In this document: positions 16,993 to 24,778 of the stretch, in pieces | Position numbering within the stretch: the stretch's first letter is position 1 | How the letters are laid out: the number at the start of each line of letters is the position of its first letter | NCBI GenBank assembly: GCA_019638805.1 | Contig: JAHBTA010000001.1 | Span: 620,001 to 684,000 of the forward strand | DNA: 64,000 bases | Reading direction: 5' to 3' | DNA from: Microbacteriaceae bacterium | GTDB lineage: Bacteria; Actinomycetota; Actinomycetes; Actinomycetales; Microbacteriaceae | Program-made: the position numbers and the translations under genes | Notes under the pieces: generated by a model | Databases searched by the model: none | Told to the model about the DNA's origin: nothing | What the model saw: the letters and a program-made list of their open reading frames with translations, nothing else

Positions 16993-17046
16993 TGACGATT
17001 CGTTAGTGGTGTACCGTTTGCCGTGTCGAATCATCAGCGCTATGCT
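16993..17046 (+). promoter_or_regulatory. Promoter and inverted-repeat operator of the fusion gene
   Basis: TTGCCG (17018-17023), 17 bases, then TATGCT (17041-17046) make a good sigma-70 type promoter whose start would fall 1-3 bases before the ATG at 17056. TGACGATTCG (16993-17002) and CGAATCATCA (17027-17036) are inverted arms matching at 9 of 10 positions, one upstream of the -35 box and the other inside the spacer. This is a natural site for the divergent Lrp protein. Confidence 0.6.
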
Positions 17047-17055
17047 CGCAGCGCC

Positions 17056-19905
17056 ATGAGCGTCTTCGACTACCGCGATCACCCCGTCCTTCGGCGTCCC
17101 GAGGCGACCGCCTCGGACGCGAGCGCGATCGCGGCGGAGCGCCACGGCATCCAGAGCGCACCCGTCGAACTCGGCAGCAACCAGGATCGCAACTTCCTGT
17201 TCGACCACGACGGGCACCGTGCGGTGCTCAAGCTCTCCAACGCCGTGTTCGGCGAGGACGAGCTGGCGGCGCAGGACCTCGCCGCCGCGGCGGTCACCGG
17301 CGCGGGGCTGCGCGCCCCCGCGACCATCCCCGCCGCCGACGGTTCGGCGATCGGCGTCGCGGAGCTTCCCGGTGGCCCCTACCGGGTGCGCCTGCTCGGG
17401 TACGTCGAGGGCGAACCCCTGACCGGCACCGGTCCCTTCACCCCGGAACGCGCTCGCGAGCTGGGCGCCCTGTCCGCACGCGTCGCGCTCGCGCTGCGCG
17501 GACTCGACCACCCCGGCGCCCGGCAGATCACCCAGTGGAACCTGCGCATCGCCGGCGAGGTCATCGCGCTGACCGCCCCCGCGATGGCCGATCCGGCCCG
17601 GCGCTCGCGCGTCGAGGAGGTCGTGGCTGGCGCTCTCGCCGCGCTCGAGCCGGTGCGCGACCGGCTGCGCACCCAGGTCATCCACGGCGACCTCACCGAC
17701 GACAACGCGGTGCAGTCCGCCGAGGGCGCGATCGACGGGGTCATCGACTTCGGCGACGTCGCGGAGAGCTGGACGGTCGCCGAGCTGGCCGTCACCGCCG
17801 CCTCGGTGCTGCACCACAACCCGCGAGACCCGCTCGTCGTGCTGGAGACCATCGCGGCCTTCCACGAGCTGCTGCCGCTCGAGGACGCCGAGCTCGACGC
17901 GCTCTGGCCGCTCGTGCAGCTGCGCGCGGCCGTGCTGGTGCCGAGCGGCGAACAGCAGGTGAGCCTCGAGGCCGACAACGCCTACGCCGCCGAGAACCGC
18001 GCGGCCGAGTGGCGCTCGTTCGTCACCGCGAGCGACCTGGATGCCGCCACCATGCGCGCGCTGATCGGCTGGCGGCTGGGTGCGTGGTCGGCTCCGATCG
18101 CGCTGGGGGCGCCTGTCGTACCCCTGCTGGACGCGAGCGCGGCCACCCGGCTCGACCTCTCCGTCACGAGCCCCGCGCTCGATGAGGGGGCCTGGCTCGA
18201 GGACGGCATCGAGCAGCGGCTCTTCGGCGACGCGGGTCACGCCGTCACGACCTGGGGGCAGCCGCGTCTCACACGCGCCGCCCCGCGCTCGCCCCGCGGG
18301 GTGCCGACCGTTCCCCTGGGTGTGGAGGTCGCGGTGACCGCGCCCACCCCGGTTGTCGCGCCCGCGGCGGGAACCGTGCGGAACGAGGGCGACGCGGTCG
18401 TGCTGACCACGGGCGAGATCGAGCTCTGGCTGAGCGGCCTCGCCGCGGTCGGCGCTTCCGACGGATCGCGGGCCGGGGAGGTCGCGGCCGGGGATCTCCT
18501 CGGGGAGCTGGCGCCGCATCCCGCCCGCCTGCACGTGCAGCTCTCGCGCGCTCGGGGCACGCGCCCGCCCGCTTTCGTGCCGCCCGCGCACGCCGGGGTG
18601 TGGCGGCGGGTGTGCCCCGACCCCTCGGTGCTGCTCGGGCTCGATCCGGTCCCGGATGCCGCGCCCACCCCCGAGGCGGTGCTCGCCGCCCGGGACGCGA
18701 GCTTCGCCGGAGTGCAGGAGCACTACTACGCGCATCCGCCCCGCATCGAGCGCGGCTGGCGCGAGCACTTCGTCGACACCGATGGCCAGACCTACCTCGA
18801 CATGGTCAACAACGTGGCGACCACGGGGCACGCGCACCCGCGGCTCGTGGCGGCGGTCGCGCGGCAGTGGGCGCTGCAGAACACCAACTCGCGCTTCCAC
18901 TACGCGGCCGTGGCCGAGTTCAGCGCGAGGCTGGCGGCGCTCGCGCCCGAGGGACTCGACCAGGTGTTCCTGGTCAACAGCGGCAGCGAGGCGGTCGACC
19001 TGGCCCTGCGCCTGGCGACCACCGCGACCGGGCGGCCGAACATCCTCGCGCTGCGCGAGGCCTACCACGGCTGGACGATCGGCTCGGACGCGGTGTCCAG
19101 CTCGATCGGCGACAACCCGCGCGCTCTCACGACCCGGCCGTCGTGGGTGCGGCTCGTGGACCCGCCCTACCGGGTCGACGTCGCCTCGTCGCTGGCCTCG
19201 CTGGACGCGGCCCTCGGTGACGACACGGCCGGATTCATCGCCGAGGCGATCTTCGGCAACGGCGGTGGCGTGCTGCTGCCGGACGGCTACCTCGCCGAGG
19301 CGTACACGCGCGTGCGCGCCGCGGGCGGCCTGTGCATCGCCGACGAGGTGCAGGTCGGCTACGGGCGGCTGGGCGAATGGTTCTGGGGCTTCCAGCAGCA
19401 GGGCGTCGTGCCCGACATCATCACGATCGCGAAAGCCATGGGCAACGGCCATCCGCTCGGCGCCGTCATCACCTCGCGCGCCGTCGCCGAGGCCTTCGCG
19501 GCCGAGGGCTCGATGTTCTCCTCCGCGGGCGGCAGCCCGGTGTCGTGCGTGGTGGGCATGACCGTGCTCGACATCATGGAGGACGAGCACCTGGTCGAGA
19601 ACGCGCGTGTCGTCGGGGGCGCATTGCGCGCGGGACTGCTCGCGCTCGTTTCCCGGCATGGCCTGATCGGCGCGGTCCACGGTCGGGGGCTCTACCTCGG
19701 GGTCGAGCTGGTGCGCCCCACCGGGGAGCCGGCCACCGCCGAGACCGCCGCGGTGTGCGAGGCGCTGCTCGAGGAGGGCGTCGTCATGCAGCCCACCGGC
19801 GACCACAAGAACGTGCTCAAGATCAAGCCGCCTCTGCTGCTGGCCCCCGAGAGCGCGGAGTACTTCGTGGCGGCGCTGGACCGGGTGCTGGGCGGCCTCT
19901 CATGA
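17056..19905 (+). CDS. Kinase-linker-aminotransferase fusion: APH-type kinase plus class III PLP phospho-lyase/aminotransferase
   Basis: About 949 residues in three parts. About 25-320 is an APH/choline-kinase fold with the catalytic loop VIHGDLTDDNAV and the metal-binding VIDFGDVAESW. About 420-500 is a small beta-rich segment resembling M23 lipoyl-like domains (VVAPAAGTVRNEGD). About 550-945 is a class III aminotransferase: VNSGSEAVDLALRLA, ADEVQVGYGR, and the PLP Lys in TIAKAMGNGHPLGA. Human hydroxylysine kinase and its phospho-lyase are single proteins with these two folds, so phosphorylation then elimination on one chain is inferred. The start is ATG 17056, since the promoter places the transcript start there. 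Confidence 0.85.
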   Translation: MSVFDYRDHPVLRRPEATASDASAIAAERHGIQSAPVELGSNQDRNFLFDHDGHRAVLKLSNAVFGEDELAAQDLAAAAVTGAGLRAPATIPAADGSAIGVAELPGGPYRVRLLGYVEGEPLTGTGPFTPERARELGALSARVALALRGLDHPGARQITQWNLRIAGEVIALTAPAMADPARRSRVEEVVAGALAALEPVRDRLRTQVIHGDLTDDNAVQSAEGAIDGVIDFGDVAESWTVAELAVTAASVLHHNPRDPLVVLETIAAFHELLPLEDAELDALWPLVQLRAAVLVPSGEQQVSLEADNAYAAENRAAEWRSFVTASDLDAATMRALIGWRLGAWSAPIALGAPVVPLLDASAATRLDLSVTSPALDEGAWLEDGIEQRLFGDAGHAVTTWGQPRLTRAAPRSPRGVPTVPLGVEVAVTAPTPVVAPAAGTVRNEGDAVVLTTGEIELWLSGLAAVGASDGSRAGEVAAGDLLGELAPHPARLHVQLSRARGTRPPAFVPPAHAGVWRRVCPDPSVLLGLDPVPDAAPTPEAVLAARDASFAGVQEHYYAHPPRIERGWREHFVDTDGQTYLDMVNNVATTGHAHPRLVAAVARQWALQNTNSRFHYAAVAEFSARLAALAPEGLDQVFLVNSGSEAVDLALRLATTATGRPNILALREAYHGWTIGSDAVSSSIGDNPRALTTRPSWVRLVDPPYRVDVASSLASLDAALGDDTAGFIAEAIFGNGGGVLLPDGYLAEAYTRVRAAGGLCIADEVQVGYGRLGEWFWGFQQQGVVPDIITIAKAMGNGHPLGAVITSRAVAEAFAAEGSMFSSAGGSPVSCVVGMTVLDIMEDEHLVENARVVGGALRAGLLALVSRHGLIGAVHGRGLYLGVELVRPTGEPATAETAAVCEALLEEGVVMQPTGDHKNVLKIKPPLLLAPESAEYFVAALDRVLGGLS

Positions 19906-19934
19906 CGATAGGTGGGCATGCCTTCCTCGAGCGC

Positions 19935-19968
19935 ATCAGTTCCGCGTCATATAGGACGCCGAACTGAT
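19935..19968. terminator. Long hairpin between convergent genes
   Basis: ATCAGTTCCGCGTC pairs with GACGCCGAACTGAT at 13 of 14 positions around the loop ATATAG. It lies between the end of the aminotransferase fusion (19905) and the end of the oppositely oriented flavin-type oxidoreductase (20019), so a bidirectional terminator is the simplest reading. A smaller hairpin, GGAGCA-TC-TGCTCC (19981-19994), follows. The long AT-containing stem could also mark a small repeat element. Confidence 0.5.
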
Positions 19969-20018
19969 CGGCAGCTCAAAGGAGCATCTGCTCCCCCCAA
20001 CGAGATCTGCCCGTGCGG

Positions 20019-20480
20019 TCAAGTCCTGAGCGCGAGCTCCACGATCGGGATGTCCGGCTCGTCGAGCCCCTGCGCGACCGCCATGGCGTCGTGCAGCTTC
20101 TCCCACGCGGCGGGGTGCTCCGCGGTGTACTCCTCCAGGCGGGATCGCGACCCGGCCGCGTCGAGGAGGCGCACCTCCGCGGGGACGTGGGATCGCATCC
20201 CGATCGAGACGAACGCGACGCCGTTCGCCTGCAGGTTGCGATACCACTGGGCGCGCGGGCCGAGGCCCGACGCCACCACCACGAGGTCGGGCTCGGGGCG
20301 CCCGACGACCTCGAGCACCACGAACCTCCGCTCGCCCGAGCTGCGGCCGCGATGCTCGATCATGCACAGCCGCCCCCCGAAGATCCAGCCGAGCCGGGCG
20401 CGGAACGCGCCGATCGGGATGCGCATGAGCCAGCGGGTGCGTAGCAGGCGCGCCATGAGGCGGCTACCGGATGCGGTCAT
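20019..20480 (-). CDS. Deazaflavin-dependent nitroreductase family (Ddn-like) protein
   Basis: About 153 residues of the split-barrel F420-type family. EHRGRSSGERRFVVLEVVGR, VVASGLGPRAQWYRNLQAN and the closing AAWEKLHDAM region are characteristic of Ddn-like proteins, which reduce quinones or nitro compounds with F420H2. Cofactor use by this member is inferred only from family. ATG at 20478-20480 is chosen; the open frame upstream is a shadow of another gene. It is convergent with the fusion gene. Confidence 0.8.
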   Translation of the reverse strand: MTASGSRLMARLLRTRWLMRIPIGAFRARLGWIFGGRLCMIEHRGRSSGERRFVVLEVVGRPEPDLVVVASGLGPRAQWYRNLQANGVAFVSIGMRSHVPAEVRLLDAAGSRSRLEEYTAEHPAAWEKLHDAMAVAQGLDEPDIPIVELALRT

Positions 20481-20539
20481 GGTTCCAGTGTGCGCCTGCG
20501 CGCACGGCGCAAGGGCGCAAGGCGCAAACAATTCGTCGA

Positions 20540-20615
20540 TGGAGCCACCTGTGGGAATCGAACCCACGACCTTCTCATTACGAGTGAGACGCTCTGCCGA
20601 CTGAGCTAAGGTGGC
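20540..20615 (-). tRNA. tRNA-Thr (anticodon CGT)
   Basis: On the minus strand the acceptor arms GCCACCT and AGGTGGC pair perfectly. The anticodon stem TCTCA/TGAGA encloses loop CTCGTAA with anticodon CGT, the T-arm has GTGGG-TTCGATT-CCCAC, and CCA is encoded at 20540-20542. It reads ACG codons. 76 bases including CCA. Confidence 0.97.
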
Positions 20616-20701
20616 GCGGCCGCAGGGGCCGACGGCAATCATAACGGACGCGGTGCACCGCGGTTCACGGCAGACGCGCGACCCGGCGGGGCGGCGTGCC
20701 C

Positions 20702-21337
20702 TCACGCGCCGGCGGCGAGCACGAGCGGCAGCTCCCGGAACGCGTCGTCGAGGCGGTCCTGCAGGGAGGCGTGCTCTCCGTTGTCGTCCATCCACCGCAT
20801 CCAGGCGTGCCGCATGCCGGCGACGGCCACGAGCGCGGTGAGCCGTGCGCGCGCGCGCAGCACGGGCTCGTCCGCCGCCAGCGCCGGGTCGCGGGCGGCG
20901 AGCCGGCGCGCCACGATGTCGATGAGCGCGGCCTCGAAGCGGTGCAGACTCGCCCACCGGCGGGCCGACAGCTCGGGGTCGCTCTTCATGAGGGCGCGCC
21001 GGAGACGGATGACCTCCTGATCGCGGAGCGCGATCGCGATCGCCCCCGAGAACAGCCGGGCCAGCGCCGGCAGGATCGGCCCGGCGTCGTCGACGAACTC
21101 CTGCTGTGCCGCCTCGCTCGGCGGCGTCAACCCGTCGCCGATGATGGCCTCCTCCTTGGAGGCGAAGTAGTTGAAGAAGGTGCGGGGCGACACGTCGGCG
21201 ACGCGGGCGATCTCGTCGATCGTCACGGCATCCAGCCCGCGTTCGTGCACCAGGGTGATCGCGGCGACCTGGATCGCACGCCGGGTCGCGAGGCGCTTGC
21301 GCTCGCGCAGGCCGGGTTCGGGGTCGGGTGCGGTCAC
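20702..21337 (-). CDS. TetR-family transcriptional regulator
   Basis: About 211 residues. The N-terminal helix-turn-helix is GLDAVTIDEIARVADVSPRTFFNYFASKEEA (broken here by normal spacing, about 33-65), followed by a helical ligand-binding domain. GTG at 21337 is selected because further upstream lies a double palindrome that must be the operator, not coding sequence. The regulator probably represses itself. Its other targets are not obvious: the gene before it on the same strand is a secreted hydrolase. Confidence 0.85.
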   Translation of the reverse strand: MTAPDPEPGLRERKRLATRRAIQVAAITLVHERGLDAVTIDEIARVADVSPRTFFNYFASKEEAIIGDGLTPPSEAAQQEFVDDAGPILPALARLFSGAIAIALRDQEVIRLRRALMKSDPELSARRWASLHRFEAALIDIVARRLAARDPALAADEPVLRARARLTALVAVAGMRHAWMRWMDDNGEHASLQDRLDDAFRELPLVLAAGA

Positions 21338-21346
21338 CCGACCATT

Positions 21347-21370
21347 CTTGCACAGAGTGCAAGTTTGCAC
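21347..21370. promoter_or_regulatory. Overlapping double operator of the TetR gene
   Basis: CTTGCAC-AGA-GTGCAAG (21347-21363) is a perfect palindrome. Its right half is reused in a second perfect palindrome, GTGCAA-GT-TTGCAC (21357-21370). Three half-sites in a row sit 10 bases before the tetR start, which suits two TetR dimers binding side by side. Confidence 0.75.
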
Positions 21371-21415
21371 CCCGAACCCGCCGGCGAGGCCGACCGATAG
21401 GCGAGCGCAGCGGTC

Positions 21416-22957
21416 TCAGCAGTCCGGATCCGCCGCGGGCACCGCGCCGTCGATGAAGAAGTCGTCCACCGTGCCGTCGATGCAGTCGTTGAACTTGTTG
21501 TACGCGGTGTGGCCCTCCCCGTGCAGGGTCACCAGGTGCCCGTGCTCGAGCTGGTCGGCGAGCGCCTGCGCCCACACGTAGGGCGTCGCCGGGTCGTTGG
21601 TCGTGCCGAGCACCAGGATGTCGGGCGAACCGGGGGCATGGATCGGCCCGCGCTCGTGTGCGGGCGGGAACGGCCAGTCGACGCAGCTGAGCGCTCCGTA
21701 CGACATGCGCGGACCGAAGACGGGCGCCGCCGCGGCGAGCTCGGCCGCCTCCGCCCGCATGACCGCCACGTCCGGGTCGCCTCCGGCGTAGTCCAGGCAG
21801 TTGATCGCGATGTTGGCCTCGATCGTGTTGCCCGTGTACGTGCCGTCCGGGTTGCGCTCGTAATAGCTGTCGGCGAGGAAGAAGGCCACCCGGGTCTCGC
21901 CCTGGATCACCTCGTCGAACAGCAGGTCGAGGTAGCCCCAGGTGTCCTGGCTGTACAGCGGCAGGATGATCGCGAAGAACAACGTGCCCGCGCTCATGAC
22001 CCGGCCGTCCTCGCCTGTGACCGGGCTCGCGGTCACCGCGTCGAGCAGCCCCGCGATCTGCCGCCGCGCACCGTCGACCGAACGGAACGGGCACCCCTCC
22101 CGCTGCACGCAGTCGGTCAGGTACGCGGTGAGCGCGCTCTCGAACCCGACCGCCTGGGTCTTCGTGACGTCGAAGTCGCTCGTGGACGGGTCCAGCGCCC
22201 CGTCGATCACGAGCCGGCCCACGTTGCCGGGGTAGAGCTCGGCGTAGGTCGCCCCGAGATAGGTGCCGTACGAGTAGCCGAGGTAGTTGAGCTTCGCGTC
22301 ACCCAGCACCGCGCGCAGCAGGTCGAGGTCGCGCGCCGCGCTCACGGTGTCGACGTGCTCGAGCAGAGCGCCGGTGTGCTCGAGGCAGTCCTGCCCGAAC
22401 CGGTCGTTGACCTCGGTGGACGCCGCGATCCACTCGTCGCCGCCGACCGGCGCGGGCAGCGGGTCGTACAGGAACGCGTCGAGCGAGGACGGGTCGTCGT
22501 AGCAGCTCACCGCGCTCGAGCGCCCCACCCCGCGCGGGTCGAAGCCCACGATGTCGTAGCTGCCCTGCAGGCGCTCGGTCGTGGCGTAGTCGATGCTGTC
22601 GTGGATGAAGTCGTAGCCGGAGCCGCCCGGCCCGCCCGGGTTGACCAGAAGCGAACCGAGCCGCTGCCCGGTGGCCGGCTGCCGGATGAGCGCGAGCTCG
22701 ATGCTCTCGCCCGCCGGGTCGTCCCAGTCCATGGGCGCCTTCGCGGTCGTGCACTGCATGCCGTCGCCGCACGGGCTCCAGACCAGCACCTGGTGGTAGT
22801 AGTCCGCGAGCCCCGGCGCCACGTCCTCCCCGGTGGGAGTGGATGTCGTGGCCGGCCGGGCGGGCAGGAACCAGGACGCGCACCCGGTCAGCGAAACCGT
22901 CGCCGCGACCACGAGCGCGGTGAGCGCGAGGGACGCGCGGGAGTGCCGCCGGGTCAT
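21416..22957 (-). CDS. Secreted alpha/beta hydrolase of the tripeptidyl-aminopeptidase (TAP) type, lipoprotein
   Basis: About 513 residues. A signal peptide with lipobox LTGC places the lipidated Cys at residue 26. VNPGGPGGSGYDF is the oxyanion-loop motif, GYSYGTYLGATYAELYP contains the nucleophilic Ser, and GEGHTAYNKFNDC carries the catalytic His in the C-terminal TAP-like domain. It probably removes N-terminal peptides from extracellular substrates at the cell surface. The gene starts 4 bases inside the end of holB (coupled). Confidence 0.88.
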   Translation of the reverse strand: MTRRHSRASLALTALVVAATVSLTGCASWFLPARPATTSTPTGEDVAPGLADYYHQVLVWSPCGDGMQCTTAKAPMDWDDPAGESIELALIRQPATGQRLGSLLVNPGGPGGSGYDFIHDSIDYATTERLQGSYDIVGFDPRGVGRSSAVSCYDDPSSLDAFLYDPLPAPVGGDEWIAASTEVNDRFGQDCLEHTGALLEHVDTVSAARDLDLLRAVLGDAKLNYLGYSYGTYLGATYAELYPGNVGRLVIDGALDPSTSDFDVTKTQAVGFESALTAYLTDCVQREGCPFRSVDGARRQIAGLLDAVTASPVTGEDGRVMSAGTLFFAIILPLYSQDTWGYLDLLFDEVIQGETRVAFFLADSYYERNPDGTYTGNTIEANIAINCLDYAGGDPDVAVMRAEAAELAAAAPVFGPRMSYGALSCVDWPFPPAHERGPIHAPGSPDILVLGTTNDPATPYVWAQALADQLEHGHLVTLHGEGHTAYNKFNDCIDGTVDDFFIDGAVPAADPDC

Positions 22958-24084
22958 CGGGCGCCCTCCCGCACGGCGCTGACCAGCATGGCCTCGAGGG
23001 CGAGCGCGGGCGCGACGTTGCCCTCGATGCGCTCGCGCGCCTGGGCGATCGCGTCGAGGGTGCGCAGGGTGTCCGCGGGCTCGCAGCGGGCGGCCGCCGC
23101 ATCCAGCTCGCCCTGGATCGCGAGGTTGACCGGCTCGGACCCGACCCCGAGCTGGATGAGCAGGATGTCGCGGTACAGCGAGAGCAGGTCGACCAGGATG
23201 CGGTCGATGCCGTCGCGGAGGCTCCGGGTCGCGCGGCGCTTCTGGTCGTCCTCGAGCGCCTTGATCTGCCCCCGCAGACCCGGTGGCACCGCGGCGCCCG
23301 GCTCGATGCCGAGCGAGCGCAGGGCGCGCTCGCGCTCTTCGGCGTCGTGCTCTTCCGTGAAGGCCTTCGCGTCGTCGGTCGCGAGCGCGACGAGCTCGGT
23401 CGCGGCGAGCACCGCACCCGCGACGCTGCGGATGCCCAGCGCCAGCTCCAGGGTGCGACGCCGCCGGTCGCGAGCCTCCTCGCTCGTCGCGAGCCGGTGC
23501 GCCATCCCGATGTGGGACTGCGCCTCGCGGGCCGCGCGCTCGGCCTCCGCCGGGCTCACCCCGTCGCGGCGCACGATGAGCTCAGCCACCTCGGTCACCG
23601 CGGGCGTGCGCAGTCGCACCGTCCGCACGCGCGAACGGATGGTCGGCACCAGGTCGGCCGCGCTCGGCGCGCACAGGATCCAGACGGTGCGCGGCGGCGG
23701 CTCCTCCAGGGCCTTGAGCAGAACGTTCGAGGTGCGCTCGGTCATGCGGTCGGCGTCCTCAACGACCATGACCCGGTAGCGCCCGACCGACGGCGAGAAC
23801 TGGCTCGCCGCGACGAGCGAACGGACCTCGTCGATCGTGATCGTCACGCGTTCGGTCGCGAGCACCCCCAGATCGGGATGCGTGCGCGCCGCCACCTGCG
23901 CCTCGGTCGCCTCCTCCTCGCCCGGGCGCGCGATGAGCGCGGCGGCGAACGCGTAGGCGAGGATCGAGCGGCCGGAGCCCGGCGGGCCCGTGATGAGCCA
24001 GGAGTGGGTGAGGCCGTCCTCGGCCGCGGCAGCGCGCGCGATCGCGATCGCCTCCGTCTGACCGGTCAGGTCGTCCCATCCCAT
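22954..24084 (-). CDS. holB: DNA polymerase III subunit delta-prime
   Basis: About 376 residues. AAA+ clamp-loader fold with P-loop TGPPGSGRSILA, which has R in place of the usual Lys, as in many non-ATPase delta-prime subunits. RYRVMVVEDADRMTERTSNVLLK (spread over about 105-128) and LEEPPPRTVWILCAP with TIRSRVR complete the family pattern. It acts in loading the replication clamp. Order tmk-holB is conserved in actinobacteria. The stop overlaps the TAP-like gene by 4 bases. Confidence 0.93.
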   Translation of the reverse strand: MGWDDLTGQTEAIAIARAAAAEDGLTHSWLITGPPGSGRSILAYAFAAALIARPGEEEATEAQVAARTHPDLGVLATERVTITIDEVRSLVAASQFSPSVGRYRVMVVEDADRMTERTSNVLLKALEEPPPRTVWILCAPSAADLVPTIRSRVRTVRLRTPAVTEVAELIVRRDGVSPAEAERAAREAQSHIGMAHRLATSEEARDRRRRTLELALGIRSVAGAVLAATELVALATDDAKAFTEEHDAEERERALRSLGIEPGAAVPPGLRGQIKALEDDQKRRATRSLRDGIDRILVDLLSLYRDILLIQLGVGSEPVNLAIQGELDAAAARCEPADTLRTLDAIAQARERIEGNVAPALALEAMLVSAVREGAR

Positions 24085-24151
24085 GCGCGCTCCTCCGGCT
24101 GCAATCTATCCGAGGCCGCCGTCGCCCACAGCACCGCCCGTCACGAGGCCC

Positions 24152-24778
24152 TCACAGCAGCGTCGCGACGCGTGCGCGGATGCCCTCCGCGAGCTCCTCC
24201 ACCGGGAGCGTCGCGTCCAGCACCAGGAATCGCGCGGGCTCGGCGGCGGCGAGATCGAGGTAGCCCTGCCGCACACGGGCGTGGAACTCGGCCGCCTCCG
24301 CCTCGAGCCGGTCGTAGCGGGTACGGGCCTCGTCGAGCCGGGCGCGCCCGGTCTCGACGTCGATGTCGAGCAGCACGGTCAGGTCGGGCAGCAGCCCGCC
24401 GGTCGCCCATAGCGAGAGGTCGCGCACCTCGGCCGGGTCGAGCACGCGACCCGCCCCCTGGTAGGCCACCGAGGAGTCCAGGTAGCGGTCCTGGATGACG
24501 ATGTCGCCGCGCTCGAGCGCGGGCCGCACGACCGTGGCGATGTTGTGCGCGCGGTCGGCCGCGTACAGCAGCGCCTCGGCGCGCGGGGCGATGTGCCCCC
24601 GGCGGTGCAGCACGAGTTCGCGCACCTCGAGCCCGAAGTCGGTGCCCCCCGGCTCCCGGCTGTGCACGACCGTGCGCCCCTGCCCGGTCAACCACGCGGT
24701 GAGCAGCTCGGACTGGGTCGACTTGCCCGACCCGTCGCCGCCCTCGAAGGTGAGGAACAGGCCGGGCACGCCGGTCAC
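24152..24778 (-). CDS. tmk: Thymidylate kinase
   Basis: About 208 residues. P-loop FEGGDGSGKSTQSE, the REPGGT motif near residue 45, and DRYLDSSVAYQG near residue 100 identify it. It phosphorylates dTMP to dTDP. GTG at 24778 overlaps the topA stop by 4 bases (GTGA); a GTG three codons later is an alternative. topA, tmk and holB run in the same direction with almost no spacing, so they form one DNA-metabolism operon. Confidence 0.93.
   Translation of the reverse strand: MTGVPGLFLTFEGGDGSGKSTQSELLTAWLTGQGRTVVHSREPGGTDFGLEVRELVLHRRGHIAPRAEALLYAADRAHNIATVVRPALERGDIVIQDRYLDSSVAYQGAGRVLDPAEVRDLSLWATGGLLPDLTVLLDIDVETGRARLDEARTRYDRLEAEAAEFHARVRQGYLDLAAAEPARFLVLDATLPVEELAEGIRARVATLL

Noticed and set aside
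16984..19806. 940-codon open frame on the minus strand opposite the kinase-aminotransferase fusion.
   Set aside because: It is an antisense shadow caused by GC-rich codon structure: Arg/Gly/Asp-rich, no family similarity, while the plus-strand frame has clear domains.
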